Assembly (NCBI RefSeq): GCF_014873485.1 | Contig: NZ_JADBDT010000001.1 | Location: forward strand, 2,356,001-2,420,000 | Reading direction: 5' to 3' | Length of the DNA: 64,000 nucleotides | Source of the DNA: Sphingopyxis sp. OAS728 | GTDB taxonomy: Bacteria; Pseudomonadota; Alphaproteobacteria; Sphingomonadales; Sphingomonadaceae | In this document: one piece after another, positions 52,798-59,668 of the stretch | Numbering within the stretch: the stretch's first letter is position 1 | Layout of the letters: every line of letters starts with the position of its first letter | Notes under the pieces: model-generated | Seen by the model: the letters and a program-made list of their open reading frames with translations, nothing else | The model's database searches: none | What the model was told of the DNA's origin: nothing | Position numbers and translations under genes: made by a program

Positions 52798-52806
52798 GTC
52801 GTCAAT

Positions 52807-52831
52807 GGGGCGCCCTCCGGGGCGCCCTTTT
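52807..52831 (+). terminator. Rho-independent terminator of clpX
   Basis: GGGCGCC (52808-52814) and GGCGCCC (52821-52827) form the stem, followed by TTTTA. It lies 10 bp after the stop. Confidence 0.8.
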
Positions 52832-52956
52832 ATGTTGCATTGCAGCAACAGTTTCCGGAAAAAACGAAGTCGCCCCTGTGGATAAATTCCGTCGCTTGAC
52901 GGAAATTGGCGGTTTTTCGTCCCCCGCCTGAGTGGCGCGCCCCTCCCCCCTTGCAC

Positions 52957-52977
52957 TGTCACAATTGCTGTCACAAT
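52957..52977. promoter_or_regulatory. Direct repeat upstream of the second TonB-dependent receptor
   Basis: TGTCACAAT occurs at 52957-52965 and 52969-52977 (12-bp period), about 92 bp before the receptor ATG. A DnaA-box-like TGTGGATAA lies at 52877-52885. A tandem regulator site is possible; no known motif was recognised. Confidence 0.4.
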
Positions 52978-53068
52978 CGTGCCACATGCGGGCTTCAGGG
53001 GCGCTCGCAGGTCAGGCGCGCCCCGTTTTGCGTGCCCGCCAAATGCACCACCAAAGGGGACATCCAGA

Positions 53069-55732
53069 ATGAAATTCCGTCACACGCTCGCTGCTAGCGT
53101 TGCGCTGATTCCGGTCGCGCTGCTTTCCACGCCAGCCTTCGCTCAGTCGACCGGCTCGCAGGACTTCGAAAACGAAATCATCGTCACCGGTTCGCGTTCG
53201 AACCAGGGTATCGCCGGCGTCGTCACGCCCGACACGACGAAGGCGAAGGTCGTCCTGACGCAGGAATTCATCGAGCGTCAGTCGCCCGGCCAGACGGTCA
53301 ACGACCTGATCAACCAGCTTCCCGGCGTCAGCTTCCAGAACAACGATCCGTTCGGTTCGGCCGGCGGCAAGATGACGATCCGCGGGTTCGACAACACGCG
53401 CATCAACCAGACGTTCGACGGTATCCCGCTCAACGATTCGGGCAACTATGCGCTCTATTCGAACCAGCAGCTCGATCCCGAACTGATCGACCAGGTCAAC
53501 GTCAACCTCGGTTCGACCGACGTCGACAGCCCGACCGCTGCGGCTTCGGGTTCGACCGTGAACTATCGCACGCGCACCCCGGGTGAAGAGTTCGGCGTGA
53601 AAGTTGTCGGCTCGGCCGGCGACTTCAACTTCTTCCGCATCTTCGGCATGGTCGACACCGGCATCCTGACCCCGTGGGGCACGCGCGCTTTCTTCTCGGC
53701 TAGCCAAGCGACCAACGACACGGTGTTTGGTAACGTCGACCTGCCGGGCGTGCCCGCGCATCGCGGCCGCATCAACAAGAAGCAGTTCAACGGCAAGATT
53801 TATCAGCCGCTCGGCGACAATGGCGACTTTATCGCGCTCTCGGGCCACTATAACGAAAACCGCAATAACTTCTTCGGTTCGGTCGGCCTGCGCAACGTGC
53901 ACAACACGGCACTGAACACCGTCCCCAACATCTTCCCGCAGAGCAAGAAAGATCGCGATTACAATATCGCGCGCTGCCAGATTAACACCGTCGCTCGTCC
54001 GGGCCAGACCGACACCGCGAACAGCTGCGGCTCGACCTTCGACGAACGCATGAACCCGTCGAACACCGGCAACATCCGCCTGAATTCGCGTTTCACCCTC
54101 GCCGAAGGTCTCGTCCTGACCGTCGATCCGAGCTATCAGTATACCAAGGCCAATGGCGGCGGCACCGCTGTCGGCACGGAAGCGCGCCGCGACGTCAATC
54201 CGCTGGGTACCCCCGCGGCTGCGAACTGCAACAACACGCCGAACAGCGCAGTGGTCAGCTGCCAGATGGGCTATATCGGCGGCACGCCCTATTATGGCCG
54301 TGACCTCAACGGCGACGGCGATCTGCTCGACACCGTTCGCGTGCTCGCACCCAACCAGACCCAGACCCACCGCTACGGCCTGATCACCGGCCTGCGCTAC
54401 GAAATGGGCGACCACACGTTCCGCGTCTTCTACAGCTGGGAGCGCGCACGCCACCGCCAGACGGGCCAGACCAACTTCCTGCGCCTCGACGGTTCGCCGA
54501 CCGACCCGTTCCCGGTAAACGATCCGCTGAAGGACGCCGACGGCAATGTCCTGCAGCGCCGCGACCGCAAATCGATCGCCAGCCTGAACCTGTTCGGCGG
54601 TGAATATCGCGGCGAATTCGGACGCCTGACCGTTCAGGCGGGTGGCTCGTACAAGATGTTCAAGCGCGATCTGAACAATTATTGCGCCACCTCGAGCGCC
54701 ACGGGCTTCGTCGAATGCTTCGGCACGAACACCGCCGGTCTTGCCGCCTGGTTGGCTGCGAACCCGACCGTCGTGATCGGCGTCGACCGCAGCACGACCC
54801 CGGCGACCAACATCATCGCACCGGTCCAGGGTCCGCAGCAGCGCATCCGCAAGTATAACAAGTTCACGCCGAACGTCGGCCTGACCTACGACGCGACCGA
54901 CGATGTCAGCATCTTCGCGAACTATTCGAAGGGTGTGCAGGTTCCGGGCACGGACAATCTCTACAACGCCTTCTATTTCCCGGCCGATTCGGACGCGGCC
55001 AACCCGGTTCCGGAAACGACCGATAACTTCGACCTCGGCGTGCGCTACACGACCAGCCAGATTCAGGCACAGGTCGGCGTGTGGTACACGATCTTCAAGG
55101 ATCGTCTCGCCTCTTCGTTCGATCCCGACACCGAGCGTAACGTCTATCGCAACCTCGGTCGCGTCGACAAATATGGCATCGACGGCAGCCTCTCGGTCCG
55201 CCCGATCCCCGAATTTGCGGTCACCGCTTTCGGTTCGTACCTGAAGTCGAAGATCAAGGACGATGTCGTCAACGGCGTCTGCACCGCAGTATCGGCTACC
55301 TGCGCCAACATCGGGGACGACATCCTCGCTCCGACCAAGGGCAAGCGCGAATCGGGTTCGCCGGTCTACACGTTCGGCGGCCGCGTCCAGGGTGAACTCG
55401 GCCCGCTCTCGTTGGGTGCTCAGGTGAAGCGCACCGGCCCGCGTTATGTGAACGACCAGAACACCCCGCTGTTCCAGACGGTCAATGGCGTCGCCAACAC
55501 GCCGGTCTTTGGCGCCAAGGCCCCGGCCTATACGCTCGTCGATCTCGATGCGCGCCTCGGCCTCGAATGGGCTGGCCTCGGCGACAAGGTCTATTTCCAG
55601 GTGAACGTCACCAACCTGTTCGACAAGCTCTACGTCGGCGGTTTCGACGGTCAGCTGGCGAACAACTCGGTTCCGTTCACCCAGATCGGCGCACCGCGGA
55701 CCTTCATCGGCTCGATCGTCGTCGGCTTCTAA
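53069..55732 (+). CDS. TonB-dependent outer-membrane receptor, 887 residues
   Basis: The signal peptide ends LLSTPAFAQ; the TonB box is NEIIVTGSR. The plug has LINQLPGVSFQNNDPFG, AGGKMTIRGFDNTRINQTFD and DVDSPTAAASGSTVNYRTR, and the barrel ends in GSIVVGF with a C-terminal Phe. An AAGGGGA ribosome site lies 9 bp before the ATG at 53069; the upstream in-frame start has no leader. It differs clearly from the first receptor in length and plug. Substrate unknown; the gene stands alone between two terminators. Confidence 0.94.
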   Translation: MKFRHTLAASVALIPVALLSTPAFAQSTGSQDFENEIIVTGSRSNQGIAGVVTPDTTKAKVVLTQEFIERQSPGQTVNDLINQLPGVSFQNNDPFGSAGGKMTIRGFDNTRINQTFDGIPLNDSGNYALYSNQQLDPELIDQVNVNLGSTDVDSPTAAASGSTVNYRTRTPGEEFGVKVVGSAGDFNFFRIFGMVDTGILTPWGTRAFFSASQATNDTVFGNVDLPGVPAHRGRINKKQFNGKIYQPLGDNGDFIALSGHYNENRNNFFGSVGLRNVHNTALNTVPNIFPQSKKDRDYNIARCQINTVARPGQTDTANSCGSTFDERMNPSNTGNIRLNSRFTLAEGLVLTVDPSYQYTKANGGGTAVGTEARRDVNPLGTPAAANCNNTPNSAVVSCQMGYIGGTPYYGRDLNGDGDLLDTVRVLAPNQTQTHRYGLITGLRYEMGDHTFRVFYSWERARHRQTGQTNFLRLDGSPTDPFPVNDPLKDADGNVLQRRDRKSIASLNLFGGEYRGEFGRLTVQAGGSYKMFKRDLNNYCATSSATGFVECFGTNTAGLAAWLAANPTVVIGVDRSTTPATNIIAPVQGPQQRIRKYNKFTPNVGLTYDATDDVSIFANYSKGVQVPGTDNLYNAFYFPADSDAANPVPETTDNFDLGVRYTTSQIQAQVGVWYTIFKDRLASSFDPDTERNVYRNLGRVDKYGIDGSLSVRPIPEFAVTAFGSYLKSKIKDDVVNGVCTAVSATCANIGDDILAPTKGKRESGSPVYTFGGRVQGELGPLSLGAQVKRTGPRYVNDQNTPLFQTVNGVANTPVFGAKAPAYTLVDLDARLGLEWAGLGDKVYFQVNVTNLFDKLYVGGFDGQLANNSVPFTQIGAPRTFIGSIVVGF

Positions 55733-55757
55733 GCCGCTCGGTCAAACGAACGAAATC

Positions 55758-55790
55758 GGGCGCGGGAGGCAACTCCCGCGCCCTTTTTCT
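55758..55790 (+). terminator. Rho-independent terminator of the second receptor
   Basis: An 11-bp perfect stem (55758-55768 with 55773-55783), a GCAA tetraloop and a TTTTT run lie 25 bp after the stop. Confidence 0.93.
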
Positions 55791-55835
55791 TGTGTGAAAC
55801 GAATTGGAAGAGCCGTCCCGAGAGGCGGCGAGGCG

Positions 55836-56246
55836 TCAGCCCGCGACGAGGCGGCGCGCGGTATCCTGTACCAGTGCAATCATGTTGGGGACGCCTTGCG
55901 TCCGGTTCGACGACAGCTGGCGCGTCAGCTCGAAAGGCGCGAGCGCGGCGGCGACGTCCATGTCCGCGACTTCGGCCGCCGACTTGTCCTGCACCGCGGC
56001 GAGCACGAGCGCGACGATCCCCTTGGTGATCGCGGCATTGCTGTCAGCGAGGAAGTGCAGTTGTCCGTCTTCGCGCGGCACCGGATAGACCCAGACGCTC
56101 GCCGAGCAGCCGCGCACCAGCGTCGCGTCGGTCTTGAGCGCGTCGGGCATCGGCTCGAGTTCACGGCCGAGTTCGATCAGCAGGCGATAGCGATCGTCGC
56201 CGTCGAGAAAATCATATTCGTCGAAGATGTCGGTCAGGCTGCGCAT
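55836..56246 (-). CDS. sufE: SufE sulfur-acceptor protein
   Basis: SufE (136 residues) takes sulfane sulfur from the cysteine desulfurase SufS and activates it for Fe-S cluster assembly. The active Cys is in LVRGCSASVWVYP (about residue 47), and the fold ends with the usual SSNRTQGVPNMIALV helix. No suf operon lies here, so it acts with genes elsewhere. It is 130 bp downstream of the last psp-linked gene on the same strand, across a long hairpin. Confidence 0.95.
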   Translation of the reverse strand: MRSLTDIFDEYDFLDGDDRYRLLIELGRELEPMPDALKTDATLVRGCSASVWVYPVPREDGQLHFLADSNAAITKGIVALVLAAVQDKSAAEVADMDVAAALAPFELTRQLSSNRTQGVPNMIALVQDTARRLVAG

Positions 56247-56303
56247 GGCCGCGCCCCTCGCACAGATGGCGCCGCGTTGGAAGGCCCCGAAACGACATCG
56301 GCC

Positions 56304-56349
56304 CGCTCCCCTGTCAGCCGCCGGACGGATGGCGACTGACAGGGGAGCG
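56304..56349. repeat. Long inverted repeat at the end of the psp operon
   Basis: CGCTCCCCTGTCAG (56304-56317) and its exact complement (56336-56349) have an 18-bp loop. It lies 27 bp after the last psp-linked stop and 57 bp before sufE. A similar element with the same loop length lies at 59269-59312. Confidence 0.75.
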
Positions 56350-56376
56350 AGCCGGTGCCGCGCGAAAGGGCGTCGA

Positions 56377-56622
56377 TTAGAGGTCGACCCCCGCCGCGAT
56401 GGCTTCGAGCTTGCGCAGCCGTTCCTTGAGGTCGGCGATCTCGATCCGCGACCCCGCGTGCGGGACGCCCGGGTCCTGCGCGAGCGGGGCGTGGCCTGCG
56501 GCGAGTTCCTCGCGCTTGAGCTGGATCCAGTCGCGCCAGCCGCGCAGCGCGACCAGGCTGACGATGCTTAGCGCGGTAAGCGCGATCGCCGCGGCGGTGA
56601 AATCGGGGGTGATGAAAGCCAT
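56377..56622 (-). CDS. Psp-locus accessory membrane protein 5
   Basis: The 81-residue product has one hydrophobic helix (about residues 9-29, AAAIALTALSIVSLVALRG), a basic/Trp segment and a short coiled coil (IADLKERLRKLEAI). The second half of the module shared by the psp-locus proteins is missing, so it may be a shortened or divergent copy. AAGGAG lies 9 bp before the ATG, 23 bp after the preceding gene. PspB-like role is inferred. Confidence 0.75.
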   Translation of the reverse strand: MAFITPDFTAAAIALTALSIVSLVALRGWRDWIQLKREELAAGHAPLAQDPGVPHAGSRIEIADLKERLRKLEAIAAGVDL

Positions 56623-56645
56623 GAGCGTTGCTCCTTTTCGGGCAT

Positions 56646-56909
56646 TCAGATTTTGCTGCTGTCGCGCAATTTCTCGATTTCCTGATCGAGCGTGACCGCG
56701 CGGTTGTTATCGGTGGCGATGCGTTCGAGCACCTGGATGCGGTCCTTGAGCGCGCGGATTTCGGCCTGCAGCGCCTTGGTTTCGCTGTTGTCGGTGGCGA
56801 CGAAATAGTCGCCGCCCTTGTGATCGCGGCGGATGCCGTGCTTGGCGCGGACGATGCTGCCGATGGTGACGATCAGGACGATGCCGACAACCATTTCAAA
56901 CGGGCCCAT
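56646..56909 (-). CDS. Psp-locus accessory membrane protein 4
   Basis: The 87-residue product has one N-terminal helix (MVVGIVLIVTIGSIV), a juxtamembrane RAKHGIRRDHKGG and a C-terminal coiled coil with RIQVLERIATDNN then LDQEIEKLRD. The last two blocks are the module found in PspB, PspC and neighbours. AAAGGA lies 9 bp before the ATG. It is probably a PspB-like inner-membrane adaptor. Confidence 0.8.
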   Translation of the reverse strand: MGPFEMVVGIVLIVTIGSIVRAKHGIRRDHKGGDYFVATDNSETKALQAEIRALKDRIQVLERIATDNNRAVTLDQEIEKLRDSSKI

Positions 56910-56938
56910 GGGGAGGTTCCTTTCCGTATATCTTTGTT

Positions 56939-57202
56939 TTAGTTCAGCGGGGCGTCGCGCAGCTTTTCGATCTCGTCGGCGACATCAATTCCCTTGTCGG
57001 TAACGATGCGCTCGAGAACGCGGACGCGTGCCTCCAGCCGTTCGGTTTGCGCCGCATATTGCGCGGCCTTTTCGGCGGTCTCGTGCGTGATCGCCTGGAG
57101 CTGCTTTTCCTTGAATTTCAGCGTCCGCTCATAGGCGGCGTAGCCGATGGCCAGCGTGACGGGCAGTCCGACGACGATGGTGAGGATGAAGATGACTTCC
57201 AT
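56939..57202 (-). CDS. Psp-locus accessory membrane protein 3 (PspB-like)
   Basis: The 87-residue product has an N-terminal helix (FILTIVVGLPVTLAIGYAA), a Lys/Glu-rich segment and a coiled coil with RVRVLERIVTDKG and VADEIEKLRD. Of the five accessory proteins this is the most PspB-like in layout. GAGAGGAA lies before the ATG, 12 bp after the gene upstream. Confidence 0.82.
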   Translation of the reverse strand: MEVIFILTIVVGLPVTLAIGYAAYERTLKFKEKQLQAITHETAEKAAQYAAQTERLEARVRVLERIVTDKGIDVADEIEKLRDAPLN

Positions 57203-57214
57203 GTTCGCTTCCTC

Positions 57215-57532
57215 TCAGTTCGAGGGGCGCCGCAGCGCCTCGATCTCGTGGCTCAGCCGATGGCCCTCGTCGGTGACGATGCGCTCGATCACCGCGAGGC
57301 GATCCTTCACCGAGCCGAGCTCGGCGCGCAGCTGGGCATTTTCCTGGCTGATCAGCTTGACGCGTTCCATCGCCTCGTCGCTGTTCTTGGGATAGACCGC
57401 CTTGCCCCAGCTATTCTCGAGCGGATAACCGTTCTTGACGCGGAGCCAGGTGGTGAAGACCCAGCCGCCGACCCCGGCGAGGCCGACGATCGCGGCGACG
57501 GGGGCAATGGCGTTCAGAAGGTCGAGTTCCAT
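57215..57532 (-). CDS. Psp-locus accessory membrane protein 2
   Basis: The 105-residue product has one helix (about 9-29), the juxtamembrane FTTWLRVKNGYPLENSW, a coiled coil and the module RLAVIERIVTDEG with LSHEIEALRR. The FTTW-GYP-EN block is nearly shared with accessory protein 1, so the two arose by duplication. A ribosome site lies 9 bp before the ATG. Confidence 0.82.
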   Translation of the reverse strand: MELDLLNAIAPVAAIVGLAGVGGWVFTTWLRVKNGYPLENSWGKAVYPKNSDEAMERVKLISQENAQLRAELGSVKDRLAVIERIVTDEGHRLSHEIEALRRPSN

Positions 57533-57546
57533 TTTCTTCTATCCTC

Positions 57547-57846
57547 TCAGCGCAGGCGGTCGATCTGGCTGGCGAGCTCTGCCGCCTGGCCGTTGTTTTC
57601 GGTGGCGATCCGTTCGAGCACCGAAATCCGCTCTTCCAGCCGGCTGACCTGCCCCGCCAGCTTGGCGTTGTCATCGGTCAGCAGGGCGATTTTTCGATCA
57701 GCGTCGGGGTCGGTTCGATGAACCGTGCCGCCCCATTCATTCTCAACGGGATAGCCGTGCTTGGCGCGGATCCAGGTGGTGAACATCCAGCCGCCGATCG
57801 ACAATGCGATGATGGCGAGGACGAAAGTGGTGCCACCGAAATTCAT
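57547..57846 (-). CDS. Psp-locus accessory membrane protein 1
   Basis: The 99-residue product has one helix (TTFVLAIIALSIGGWMF), the block FTTWIRAKHGYPVENEW, a coiled coil and the module RISVLERIATENN with LASQIDRLR. It lies 39 bp after pspC with GGGAGGAAG upstream. The sequence close to accessory protein 2 supports tandem duplication. Confidence 0.82.
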   Translation of the reverse strand: MNFGGTTFVLAIIALSIGGWMFTTWIRAKHGYPVENEWGGTVHRTDPDADRKIALLTDDNAKLAGQVSRLEERISVLERIATENNGQAAELASQIDRLR

Positions 57847-57885
57847 GTATCTTCCTCCCTGTTGCCGTTTCCGCTTGAGGCCCGA

Positions 57886-58266
57886 TCAGCGGAGAGCGTC
57901 GATCTCATCCGCGAGACGGCGGTTGTGGCTGGTGTAATATTGCTCGATGTCGGCAAGCCGGCGGTCGATGTCGCGGAAGCGCGACTTGATGTCGCGGGTC
58001 GATGCGGTCGGGTTGCTGCGCACCCCCTGCCAGAATTTCGCTTCCTCGCTCGAACCATAAAGCGCGAACGGCTTGGGCGTGCCCATCCAGGCGACCATCC
58101 AGTAAGCGATCAGCGTCCAGGGGAAGCCGCCCATCAGGGTCAGCAGCACCGCGCCGACGCGAACCCAGAGGACGTCGATCCCGCTATAGTCGGCGATTCC
58201 CGAACACACACCGCTCCATTTGGCGTTCTGCTTGTCGAGGTAGAATTTCGTGCGGCTGGCAGACAT
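57886..58266 (-). CDS. pspC: Phage shock protein C
   Basis: PspC (126 residues) has the PspC domain with KWSGVCSGIADYSGID and WVRVGAVLLTLMGGFPW, one membrane helix and a C-terminal coiled coil ending RLADIEQYYTSHN and RLADEIDALR, which is the locus-wide module. In E. coli PspC and PspB sense membrane damage and bind PspA. Only one base separates it from pspB. Confidence 0.93.
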   Translation of the reverse strand: MSASRTKFYLDKQNAKWSGVCSGIADYSGIDVLWVRVGAVLLTLMGGFPWTLIAYWMVAWMGTPKPFALYGSSEEAKFWQGVRSNPTASTRDIKSRFRDIDRRLADIEQYYTSHNRRLADEIDALR

Positions 58267-58267
58267 C

Positions 58268-58546
58268 TCAGTTCCTCCGGTTTGTCATGTTTTCGAGTTG
58301 CGCCAGTTCTTCATCGCTGCGTACCGCGGGGCGGAAGTCGGGATGGTCGGCGCTGATGATGCGTTCGACGGTGTGCAGGCGGTTTTCGAGGCGCCGTGCG
58401 GTATCGTAAAGTTCGTCGAGCAGCTGTTCATCTTCTCCGGTCAGCGTCTTGGCCTGCTTCCACTTCGTGATGTAGTGGAGGATCAGCCAGGGCAGACCGA
58501 GGAAGAGCGTTCCGATGACGATCGGGACAATGATGACTTCTTCCAT
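58268..58546 (-). CDS. pspB: Phage shock protein B
   Basis: PspB (92 residues, a little longer than the E. coli 74) has one helix (EVIIVPIVIGTLFLGLPWLI), LHYITKWKQAKTLTGEDEQ, and a coiled coil with LHTVERIISADHP and DEELAQLEN. It is an inner-membrane partner of PspC. AAGGAG lies 9 bp before the ATG, and pspA ends 12 bp upstream. Confidence 0.9.
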   Translation of the reverse strand: MEEVIIVPIVIGTLFLGLPWLILHYITKWKQAKTLTGEDEQLLDELYDTARRLENRLHTVERIISADHPDFRPAVRSDEELAQLENMTNRRN

Positions 58547-58558
58547 CGGTCCGGCTCC

Positions 58559-59221
58559 TTAATTCTTGCCCTGCGCGGCTTTCAGCGCGGCGAGCTCGTC
58601 GGCGACCTTGTCGGCGGCCTGCAGTTCGGCGATCTCTTCGTCGAGCGACTTCTTGTAGCCGAGGCTGAGCGCATCGGCGCGACCTTCGGCTTCGTCGACG
58701 CGGCGTTCGAGGATCTCGAAGCGCGAGAAGGCATCTTCGACGCGGTCGCCGTTGGTCATTTCGCGCAGCTTGTAGCGGTTCTCGGCGCTTTCGAGGCGGT
58801 TGACGACGCTCGACTGGCGCGCGCGGGCTTCGCTGAGCTTCTTCTGCAGCTTGGCGATGTCGGCCTCATAGCCGGTCAGCGCGTCGTCGAGGACGGCGAT
58901 CTCGGCCTTCAGCTTCTCGGCCATGTCGCCGGCCTTCTGCTTTTCGACGAGCGCGGCGGTGGCGAGGTCTTCGCGGTCCTTCGACAGCGCGAGTTCGGCC
59001 TTTTCCTTCCAGCTGTCCTGCAGGCTTTCGAGCTTGGCGATATGACGGCGCATTTCCTTCTGGTCCGCGATCGTGCGGGCGGCGGAGGCGCGGACTTCGA
59101 CGAGCGTTTCGTTCATCTCGAAGATGATCTGGCGGATCATCTTTTCGGGGTCTTCGGCCCGGTCGAGCAGGTCGGTGACGTTGGCGGCGATGATGTCGCG
59201 GGTTCGTGAGAAAATACCCAT
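58559..59221 (-). CDS. pspA: Phage shock protein A
   Basis: PspA (220 residues) forms ESCRT-III-like coats that protect the inner membrane and also binds and holds PspF. The N-terminal amphipathic helix GIFSRTRDIIAANVTDLLD, the long coiled coil (KMIRQIIFEMNETLVEVRAS) and the Ala-rich C terminus are typical. ACAGGAG lies 8 bp before the ATG at 59221. It follows the 56-residue peptide gene across a long inverted repeat. Confidence 0.95.
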   Translation of the reverse strand: MGIFSRTRDIIAANVTDLLDRAEDPEKMIRQIIFEMNETLVEVRASAARTIADQKEMRRHIAKLESLQDSWKEKAELALSKDREDLATAALVEKQKAGDMAEKLKAEIAVLDDALTGYEADIAKLQKKLSEARARQSSVVNRLESAENRYKLREMTNGDRVEDAFSRFEILERRVDEAEGRADALSLGYKKSLDEEIAELQAADKVADELAALKAAQGKN

Positions 59222-59268
59222 TTGAAACTCCTGTCGAAAACTTGAGATCTGTATCTTGTTTAAAAAGG

Positions 59269-59312
59269 CTGGTGCCGGGGCGGGGCAAGGGGGGAGAGTG
59301 CCCCGGCACCAG
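59269..59312. repeat. Long inverted repeat between the small peptide gene and pspA
   Basis: CTGGTGCCGGGGC (59269-59281) and its exact complement (59300-59312) flank an 18-bp loop. It lies 7 bp after the small ORF and 47 bp before pspA in the transcript. It could set the ratio of peptide to PspA. Confidence 0.75.
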
Positions 59313-59318
59313 TGCCGG

Positions 59319-59489
59319 TCAGGCCAAAGCGCTGACCGCCGGGGACATGACAGCGGCAACCAGCGGGCCGGCGGGGGCGCCGGTAACGCTGGCGGCAACC
59401 TGGGGCTGGTCGATCACACCGACGAGGATGGCCAGCGCTCCGACCGCGCTGAGCGCGAAAGTGGCGGCCTGGGCAAACATCGTTTTCAT
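59319..59489 (-). CDS. 56-residue hydrophobic peptide, first gene of the psp operon
   Basis: ATG 59489 has GGGAAGG about 8 bp upstream. The peptide MKTMFAQAATFALSAVGALA continues with AILVGVIDQPQVAASVTGAP and AGPLVAAVMSPAVSALA. It is Ala/Val-rich with one or two hydrophobic stretches, and looks like a small membrane or secreted protein. It lies between the sigma54 promoter and pspA, so it should be the most distal-controlled stress-induced product. No family known to me. Confidence 0.65.
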   Translation of the reverse strand: MKTMFAQAATFALSAVGALAILVGVIDQPQVAASVTGAPAGPLVAAVMSPAVSALA

Positions 59490-59551
59490 GGATCAACCTT
59501 CCCTTTGGTTTTCGCTGCACCGGTGCGATTTGCGCCGGTTCGTTGAAATCT

Positions 59552-59569
59552 TTGCAGGAGGCGTGCCAA
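59552..59569 (-). promoter_or_regulatory. Sigma54 promoter of the psp operon
   Basis: Read on the minus strand, TTGGCACGCCTCCTGCAA matches TGGCACG-N4-TTGCA with one change, giving the -24 GG and -12 GC with correct spacing. It lies 63 bp before the small peptide ATG; PspF, a sigma54 activator, is divergent. Confidence 0.88.
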
Positions 59570-59632
59570 TTGCATGAACCCGCAGAAAACCGCCGAACTT
59601 GACGCGCAGAATCGGCGCCAAATCGATTTAAC

Positions 59633-59660
59633 TTGCCAATCAGCGGGAAAATTTGCCAAT
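59633..59660. promoter_or_regulatory. Tandem PspF-type upstream activator repeats
   Basis: TTGCCAAT occurs at 59633-59640 and 59653-59660, exactly 20 bp apart (two helical turns). They lie 64-91 bp upstream of the -24 element, right for bound PspF hexamers, and 9 bp from the pspF ATG, so PspF could also repress itself. Confidence 0.65.
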
Positions 59661-59668
59661 GATTGGGA

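Noticed and set aside
52877..52885. Perfect DnaA-box-like TGTGGATAA
   Set aside because: It is a single box with no AT-rich unwinding element or dnaA/hemE-type neighbours, so not an origin.
50950..52974. 674-codon minus-strand frame over clpP and clpX
   Set aside because: It is a shadow of the conserved clpX gene on the other strand; composition reflects that gene.
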